From Taeniopygia guttata (Eukaryota; Chordata; Aves; Passeriformes; Estrildidae), in the NCBI RefSeq assembly GCF_048771995.1, contig NC_133026.1, positions 62,621,001 through 62,685,000 of the forward strand: 64,000 bases of DNA, given 5' to 3'. The position numbers and the translations under genes are program-made. Under the pieces are notes generated by a model, which searched no databases, was not told where the DNA came from, and was given only the letters and a program-made list of their open reading frames with translations. Positions 40,476 through 64,000 of this stretch are shown here, piece after piece. The stretch's first letter is position 1. Every line of letters starts with the position of its first letter.

Positions 40476-43400
40476 CTAAAGAACACAGCATTTCTGGTAA
40501 TTTATTTTAGTATATTAAGGTAAATTCCCAACATATTTCCCACAACATAAAATAAAAACTGTATTAAAAAACTCAAACAAAGCCTCAAGTCATTAAGGTT
40601 GCTAAGACAAGAAATAAAAATTAGGTATTGACAAAATGAAAGTTAAATTGCCAAAATCAAAGTTGGCTTGGAAACCTTAATCTCATTGCTTTTTGTATAT
40701 CTACTCTGCTCTCTAAAGAATAAAGCAAAGCTAATGAAGCACTACCCATTCTACACACTGAATTTCAAAAGGATCACTGGGAGCAGAAATTTGCATACAG
40801 CCAAATCAGGCAATTAAAGATTTTGCAAGTGTACCCACCCACACAGATGAGTGCTTGGCTTTTTGACCTGTATTGAGAGTTCTCTTTTTTTTTTTTTTTT
40901 TTGTGGTTTTGTTTTCTTTTTGACACCTGACAAGTTTTAGGTTTCATTTTTTGAATCAAAATACCTAAGAAGTTAAAGCATTAATGCTAGATTTTGCAAT
41001 GGGGAATATATATATACATACACAAACCATAGCCCTCTGATGCTTGAACTAATTGTCATTTGAGTAATGGCAGCAATAGTAAATAGAAGTGATTGTGCAC
41101 TCTGTTAATTTAATGCTGGTTCACATGTCTGAGACTAAATCCTTCTGTCCACTTCAGACCAAACTGTGGCCCAAGATATTCTCACTTTCTGAGATTCCCC
41201 TTATTTTACTATTTGCGCACTTTGCCATGACCCACTATCACTTGTCCTAACATGCCAAAGTTTAAGTTCATCTCCTCATCTCATCTTTATCTCTGGCAAC
41301 AGCTCACAGGTTTTCCAGCCACACTGGTGTTCAGTATCCAACATCTTTTATATGCTGTCTACAAAAGAATTAAAAACCTTTGCAAGCCAGGTGCAAAGGA
41401 AACTGGCAAGTTTTCCTAGTTCCTGTCCCTGCCTCCCTAAAACATTCTGTCACAATTAGCTTCTTGCAGGTATTGTCATCATTCACTACATTTTCCAGAG
41501 ACGTTGAAAAGGCCAAATCTCAATAGATTTTTCCATCGGGAATGTGGCCTTTCAACTGTTCTAACAGAAGACACCTCCTGAAAAATGCTTATATATTTCC
41601 TTCAAACCACTGATTATTTGGGCTTTTTAAATAAAAGGTATCCAGTCTTGCAGGTTCCACTGGAAAACATTATGAACAGAAAGTTTTCCTCATATACCTT
41701 CTAGAAAATTGGCTGAGTCATTTTGGTTGATTTGCACATTTGACATCATTAAATGTCCAAAAAGAAATCAGAAAAAGAAAAATAAATCCTTGGGCAAAAT
41801 ATTTAATATTGAACCTAGATGGTCATCATGAAAAGTATTATAATTCTGATGTTACTCCAGTTAATTGATAAAGTTGAAGCCAGAAAAGCTTCAGACATGA
41901 AGCATCCTTCAGCTTTGACATTCTCAGCAGTATAGCATCCCCAACCCCAGTTTAGCAACACAACAAACAACAAAATGATTAGGTAATAGAGTCTTCCTTG
42001 TATGAAACAAGGATCTCTACCTCTTGCAGATGGAAATAAAGCTTCACTGAGATGAAGCAACACTTGACAGAGGAAGACAGACTTGCTGCTACTAACTCAG
42101 CAAGACAGAATTTCCTTTTAAACTAGCAGCTAGTTATCCAACCAAGCAATTATCAATTGCCAAAATGAGCCCATCAGAAACTCAAATCAACCTAAGAAGT
42201 ATTCAAAAACCAAGCATTTCATCACGTCCTTCCATGCAGATTTCTTGCACTTCTTCTCTCCTCTATGTAAGAGCTATGTAAGAGCTGCTCAGCTGCAAGC
42301 TCAATGAGCTGCCACATCCCAGTCCACCTACTGCCTTGGAAAGATGGGGATTCTGGTTTATTGCCTTCAAGCAAACTCTATGTAAAGTCCCTAATCCTTT
42401 CTCCCTGCCCTTCAAACCACTGTTCTAACCTATCTTAATGAGTTTAAATACTTCTTCCATCAATTAAAACCAATTTACTTGTACCTACACTTGTATCAAG
42501 TGAATATTTAGCACTGAAAGAGAAAAAAAAAAAAGAAAAATAACTGCAAGAAAATCTCACATCTTGCATTCAGTACAGTTGGAAACAGTACCTGTGCTTG
42601 CACAGATGCTTGCAGACCTTGATCCTTTCCTTAGTTGTATTAAAAGCCATGGTTTGTTACAGTAGCTTAAAACTATAGCAAGTATGTTAATCTAAAATAG
42701 AAGACATTTATCGAAACTGAAGTTATTAACATAAATGTTCAAACTTAACTCATATGTAGTTTGAAAGTATTTTGTGGTTATTTAGGCAATATGAGGCCAA
42801 ATTTGGCTAAGATGCACAGCATTTAAGAAGAAAGAGCAGTTATTGATTATGAAGACATAATTTGACCATGGGGACTCTGGCAGCAAATCCAAGGTTAGCT
42901 CAGCTCTAAGAATGCTTAGTGCACCCACAATGTCACAACAGAACAAAAACCAAAACAAATCAAAACATGATAACAAGGAGTTCTCAAAGATTTCAAACCA
43001 CAATTAAAAATGAGTTAGCAAAATTATGCACTTTCAATGGAGGCATTTTGTTGTGAATTTTGGACCATATGAAAAATATTGAATGAACAGGGACTTCAGA
43101 ATATCCAAGCTTCAAAGGATTATTTTTAATGGCAGACACAACACACTTTAAATGTCCGTTTTCTTTTTAGTACATCTGCTGACAGTCTAAATTTGGTCTG
43201 GAGAAAGCAGTGGTAGAAGGTTGCAGGTTTTGCACAGAGGATTTCTGTTTGAAGGGAAATGCAATCGAGACCACTAACCCTTTCTTTGTAAAGGTTTTAA
43301 TACAAAATAACTCAAATTCACAGCAACTTCTGAACTATTTTTTTAAGATTTAAGATTCAATTTGTACATTGCTTTCCACTAACCAGTTAGGCTTTCACAT

Positions 43401-44517
43401 AGGTTAAAAGCTACAACAAGCATATTGTACCAAATAACATTAACAATTGCAGTGAGAACTTGATACTAAGTTAAACACAAGGTTAGTGCTAAGAAACTGT
43501 GTTTAAAATCATTTCAGAAACTATCCCCATAGCCAGCAGGAAGGCTCTCATTGTATCAGCTCCACAAGCACAAGGAATCAGCAGACAACAGTTCCTTATA
43601 ATTTTACAGTAAAGCTTCCTTTAATGGAATGAAACAGCTGAAAAACACTATCAAGTTGAAATTTCTTAGTTTCTTTATTGTTTCTTCTGCACCTCAAAAA
43701 CACATAGAAATTAGCGCAGTGTTAAATAAATATTTAGAAAGGATATCTTTGCTTACATTTATCACAAAAATGTACATAAAATATTTAAAATTCCACAATA
43801 CTACCAATAGCTTAAAATATTGTGAAGTATTTAACCTATTAAAATTTTCACTAGGAAACTAAAATTAAGTAAACTTTCTGCATGTTAACATAACAATGAA
43901 TAGTAAGTTATAATCTTCAAAATTCATCGCCCCCAGACATAATGGAAATTGTCAAAAGAGCATCTCAGGAATCCCAGTTCCAGGTTTTCTCACTACAGTT
44001 GTAAGGAAGATGGATTTTTAATGCCCACGCCTCCCACCCAACAGGAATGAAAATACTTATTCAAGAGAAAATTTATAATTTGTTAATTGTGCTTTCCTTC
44101 CTATCCCCTTAGAGAAAACGTTATAGTGGACTGCAGCCTTGTCCTTGGCTTACAGTCACAATCAAGGGGACATTGTAATTCATTGTGAAGCAAATTTAAA
44201 AAACTGTTTTGCTGTTAGTCTAAAAATTGTCATTTTCTCAATTACTTTTCCTCCAGAAATTCTGCTATAACCTTTTAAAAAATTCTATCTCCTGCTGTAT
44301 CAAGCAGTAAAAACCTCTGAACAAGCACATGTATCCCAAACACAACAAAGGCATCAAAACTAGACAGCATAACACTTAATTCAACCTAAACCTTTCCATC
44401 AAAACCCTTCATAATCTAATCTAAACCCTGAATCATGACACAGATCCCTGGCTACAACCACAGGATGCCATGGCATTCCACATTCCTTCATGTTCCTAAC
44501 CTTGCCCGTTTCCTTAC
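40476..44517. other. Candidate intron or intergenic DNA
   Basis: The stretch is AT-rich, with an 18-base poly-T tract at 40885-40902 and a 13-bp duplication near 42264-42289. Minus-strand frames of 73-82 codons (41815-42063, 42782-43003) are hydrophobic and without recognisable domains. No other exon is convincing. Confidence 0.45.
40885..40902. repeat. Poly-T tract (18 bases)
   Basis: An uninterrupted homopolymer run with no associated retrocopy recognised. Confidence 0.85.
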
Positions 44518-44650
44518 CTGACCACTGCCACAAACTCCAGGGCACACCCATGAGCCATCACCTTATTTCGCAATCACCTGTTCTTTCACCTGGCCAGGTT
44601 CTTTAACTTGCTTTGGTTCTGAGCAGTCAGAACCAATGCAGTAGTTCAAC
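44518..44650 (-). pseudogene. Candidate decayed exon, minus strand
   Basis: The minus strand shows a good acceptor (TTCTTGCTTTGTAG) and a strong donor (GTCAG then GTAAGG) 133 nt apart. One frame reads NYCIGSDCSEPKQVKEPGQV and then meets TAA after VIAK. A one-base shift restores an open frame, KVMAHGCALEFVAVV, to the donor. This pattern suits a former coding exon with a frameshift. It could equally be a non-coding exon or chance; I do not recognise the peptide. Confidence 0.28.
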
Positions 44651-44820
44651 CTACAAAGCAAGAACTTGGTTTATATGCCAGCAGCAGCCAGGGAAACCTT
44701 GCTAAAATCAATTAATCACTGCAAACACCTGCAATACTGAATGGTCAAACAGTAAAATGCCCACACTACCTTTGTGCACTGTCATTCAAGATTTCTGATG
44801 ATAGCATTTACAGTTCTTAC

Positions 44821-44881
44821 TGAAAGGCTCCCATACATTTTGCATTGACCAAACAAAGTTATTTGCAGCAATAAGTTTAAG
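44821..44881 (-). CDS. Candidate 61-nt exon of an unidentified minus-strand gene
   Basis: A very good acceptor (long pyrimidine tract ending CTTGCTTCCTCAG) and a good donor (TTTCA then GTAAGA) bracket 61 nt on the minus strand. Read in phase 0 it gives LKLIAANNFVWSMQNVWEPF plus one base, which is the phase the 40256-40475 segment needs. No domain can be assigned to such a short peptide. It does not join in phase directly to the zinc-finger-like segments upstream, so an intermediate exon would be missing or the two sets are unrelated. Confidence 0.35.
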
Positions 44882-45039
44882 CTGAGGAAGCAAGTGGATG
44901 AGAGCAAAAAATAGAACCTGACTTACTGGTAAAATCACTGTGTGGGCACATAACCATATCCTGATAATGCCAAGCAAGCTATATGAAGACTGCTTATCAG
45001 CTCAGTTTCAGATGATGTGCACTGAGATGAGATTTCCTC
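44882..45039. other. Candidate intron
   Basis: No feature is supported beyond the pyrimidine tract that forms the acceptor of the neighbouring candidate exon on the minus strand. Confidence 0.4.
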
Positions 45040-45242
45040 TCATGGCCGTTTCTATGCACTTTCCAGGCACTTTATCAAGTGATATAAAAGCACTTTCACA
45101 GATGGAGCACTGGTAGGCCACATGTGTAATTTTCAATAATTTTCCATTAAGATCTACTCAGTCATGTGACAATAAGCACATTTAAAGCCATGATCCACAT
45201 GACTTGTTACATGGATTTCCTCAGCATCTTGTGGCTCTAGTG
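45040..45242 (-). pseudogene. C2H2 zinc-finger remnant, minus strand
   Basis: After a possible acceptor ending TGGAATGTAG, the minus strand reads LEPQDAEEIHVTSHVDHG followed by FKCAYCHMTE. That is an H-x3-H pair, a short linker and the C-x2-C start of the next finger. Two stops follow, and in another frame HVAYQCSICESAFIS starts a further finger (C-x2-C-x3-F). The first part joins in phase to the segment at 45722-45850, so the two would share a finger. The stops and frame change argue for a decayed gene, unless a weak donor (TGA then GTAGAT at 45157) removes them. The family is unidentified; the linkers are not of the TGEKP type. Confidence 0.42.
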
Positions 45243-45721
45243 CTACATTCCACACATGAAGAAATTATGCTTTTTCTCAGAACCCAGCTTCTGAGGCATA
45301 AGCATCTTCTATAGGGTGAGTTGAGCCCTTAGATCCAGCTTTCAACTGATTTTTCTATGATGTTTACACCTTGATTGAGCCTTAGGGGCTTTTAATTTCC
45401 CCAGCAAATGTCTGGGCTCTAACACTGGAAATGTGACAGATGCTGAGAGGCATAGACTGGGTTTATCTGTCCCTTCTCTTCCAAGAAAAGAGAAGTCAGC
45501 ACTGCAAGGTTCCTCAAATTGAAAATAAGCTGCTACTTCTCCAAACCAGGTGTTCATTTCACAGGAGTGAGATGCATGAGGATTATGCTTGAGCTCATAT
45601 CACAAGAGCAAGGACTTTTATTTTAAGGCATCTGATACACAGGCAACAAGAGAGTAATTTTCTGCACGATTTTCTTTTTTCTCATTCTTTTCATCTCCAA
45701 TGCTATATAACTAATTTTTAC
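45243..45721. other. Candidate intron between zinc-finger-like segments
   Basis: A minus-strand frame of 71 codons (45342-45557) has no recognisable domain. The segment is best read as an intron if the flanking exons are real. Confidence 0.4.
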
Positions 45722-45850
45722 CTTGGTCCATTTTAGGGCAGCCTGAAATTCGACATGCCATATTAATTTCACAGATTTGAGCCAGGTGTCTCCTGATCTT
45801 ACTTTTGATCCTGCTTGTGAAATGGCAGAGCTTGCACTTAAATATCTCCA
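45722..45850 (-). CDS. Candidate zinc-finger exon, minus strand (possibly part of a pseudogene)
   Basis: On the minus strand an acceptor (AATATTTGTAG) and a donor (ACCAAG then GTAAAA) bracket 129 nt, a symmetric phase 1-1 exon. It encodes FKCKLCHFTSRIKSKIRRHL with AQIC after it. This is C-x2-C-x12-H-x4-C, a C2HC variant of the classical finger with the aromatic and Leu core positions in place. It ends with CRISGC, a C-x4-C pair whose His partners would come from the next segment (H-x3-H at about 45199-45188). The fit of finger spacing, splice sites and phase makes a former or present coding exon likely. I cannot name the protein; no known neighbour of PRPF4B comes to mind that fits. Confidence 0.45.
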
Positions 45851-45995
45851 CTACAAATATTTCCACCAGACCAGGAAATATGGGCTTCAAAATGCTCAAG
45901 CAGAGCAGCATACAGCAGGGATGTTGTGATGTCTTCATGGTGATGTGTGGGTTCATCGACAGAACACACTGATATGTGTAGTTAGATTTGTTAAT

Positions 45996-46135
45996 TTCCT
46001 GGAGTTGCAGTCGGTTAGAACATGAAGCTGGTAACGCCAAGGTAGTGGGTGCATCCCCATACGGGACATTTACTTAAGAGCTGGAGTCGAGGATCCTTGT
46101 GGATCCCTTCCAACTCAGAACAGGCTGTGAATCTG
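45996..46135 (+). mobile_element. TguSINE1-type SINE (tRNA-Ile head, CR1 tail)
   Basis: The first 74 bp match a tRNA-Ile gene in order: a degenerate A box (GCAGTCGGTTAGAACATG), TAACGCCAAGGTAGTGGG, then a degraded B box (GTGCATCCC where GTTCGATCC is expected) and CCATACGGG. The CR1-like tail follows: CTTGTGGATCCCTTCCAACT then GTGAATCTG. This composite is the architecture described for TguSINE1-type SINEs of passerines, mobilised by CR1. The mutated B box and lack of a cloverleaf acceptor match rule out a functional tRNA. It is the best lineage marker in the window. Confidence 0.88.
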
Positions 46136-46590
46136 TAAAAAGACAATAAACAAGAGTTAAAATCCACTTCATGATTTCGAGTGTCTTATCCAAAGTCTGG
46201 GGAGCGATGACACCCAGATTCAGATTCTAGCCCTAGGGATGTCTGCAGATTTTATGACTATCTCAAAGTGAGACTTCTGCATGAGAAAAATGCCATAAAT
46301 GACTGCTAGAAACACCTGTTGAAATTAAAAACGAAATACAGGTTAGCAACGGTGCGGCATTTCTGCGCTAAGTTTATAACAGCTTCTGTTAGCGGAGAGG
46401 CAGTAGCGATCTTAAATCTAATACTCATTTTAAAAGGCGAGAACGCTGGTGAGAAACCCGCACCCTGCAGCCCAGGAGGCAGCAGAGCGCACCCAGCCCC
46501 AGCCCCGAACCCCACCGACCCCCTCCCTGCAGCCCGGCACAGCCAGGCCGAGCCTGGAAAGGCAAATCAAGCGGGCCGACGCCTTTCAAC
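46136..46590. other. PRPF4B upstream flank
   Basis: GC content rises towards 46590. Open frames here on both strands are products of high GC and are not counted. No motif with strong support was seen. Confidence 0.5.
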
Positions 46591-46815
46591 AAGAAATTAC
46601 AGAATTGTTTGGGCTGGAAGGGACTCAGTTCCAGCCCCCTGCCATGCGCTGGGATACCCCTCCACCGCACCAGGCTGCTCAGAGCTCCGGAGAAACTAGA
46701 CTAGAACGCTCCCAAGGATGGGACATCCACAGCTTCTCTGGGAATCGCGTTCCTGTGTCTCAGGGCCCTCGCGGCGAAGAGCTCCCGCCCAGTACCTGCT
46801 CCAACCCCGCCGCTT
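46591..46815 (-). mobile_element. CR1 3'-end fragment inside the PRPF4B promoter region
   Basis: It begins with CAGAATTGTTTGGGCTGG and AAGGGACTC, the antisense CR1 3' end. It continues with GGATGGGACATCCACAGCTT and TCTCTGGGAAT, then TCCTGTGTCTCAGGGCCCTC in place of the usual CR1 words. Towards 46815 the CR1 words remain recognisable but have gained many CpG and G/C bases, so the element merges into the CpG island. Its end lies about 170 bp before the PRPF4B ATG. Confidence 0.85.
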
Positions 46816-46986
46816 CCCGCCCGGGCCCGTTCCCGCCACCGCCTCCCCCCGGCCGCCCCCACAGGCGGGGGGGCGGAGCCTCCGCGCGCTCCCGGCCCCG
46901 CGCGCGGGGTTCACTTCCGGCCCCGCGTCTCCCCCCCGCCCCCTCCCAGCGGCGGCGGCGGCAGCGAAGGAGTTCGGAAGTTCAAA

Positions 46987-64000
<17,014 letters not shown>

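Noticed and set aside
1..46000. Exons of PXDC1 or FAM50B, expected neighbours from mammalian gene order
   Set aside because: No peptide resembling either was seen in the frames examined.
45996..46069. A tRNA-Ile gene
   Set aside because: The acceptor stem does not pair, the B box is altered and a CR1-type tail follows directly, so it is a SINE head.

Overview
The window looks like one piece of a bird chromosome, most likely from a passerine. Three antisense CR1 LINE fragments give the bird signal. The passerine signal is a SINE near 46.0 kb with a tRNA-Ile-like head fused to a CR1-type 3' tail, the architecture described for TguSINE1-type elements. The DNA is AT-rich outside one CpG island, and genes are intron-bearing. 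There are no operons, phages, CRISPR arrays or insertion sequences.

The one certain gene is PRPF4B (PRP4 kinase, a spliceosomal CMGC kinase) on the + strand. It starts in a CpG-island promoter (about 46.78-47.93 kb) with its ATG at 46987. Ten coding exons can be placed to the base, all with GT-AG introns and matching phases. They encode residues 1-767 plus two bases of codon 768: the Lys/His-rich N-terminus, the Arg/Ser-rich region, an acidic linker and the start of the kinase domain (Gly loop, catalytic Lys, alpha-C Glu). The window ends in intron 10, so the catalytic loop, DFG and the 3' end are missing.

The first 46 kb holds no gene I can name. It carries CR1 remnants (11.9 kb, 18.8-19.5 kb), homopolymer tracts, short tandem repeats, a strong 22-bp hairpin at 19.77 kb, a CTCF-like site at 36.41 kb and a weak ancient MIR-like fragment at 17.8 kb.

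The most interesting part is 38.2-45.9 kb on the minus strand. Several open segments there are flanked by good splice sites. Three of them (44.82-44.88, 40.26-40.48, 38.57-38.68 kb) join in phase into a 128-codon open frame, and the last could run on to a stop with an AATAAA downstream. Two others (45.72-45.85 and about 45.16-45.24 kb) also join in phase and carry C2H2 zinc-finger residues, but stops and frameshifts follow. I read this as an unidentified minus-strand gene or a decaying zinc-finger pseudogene just upstream of PRPF4B. A spliced non-coding RNA is the main alternative.
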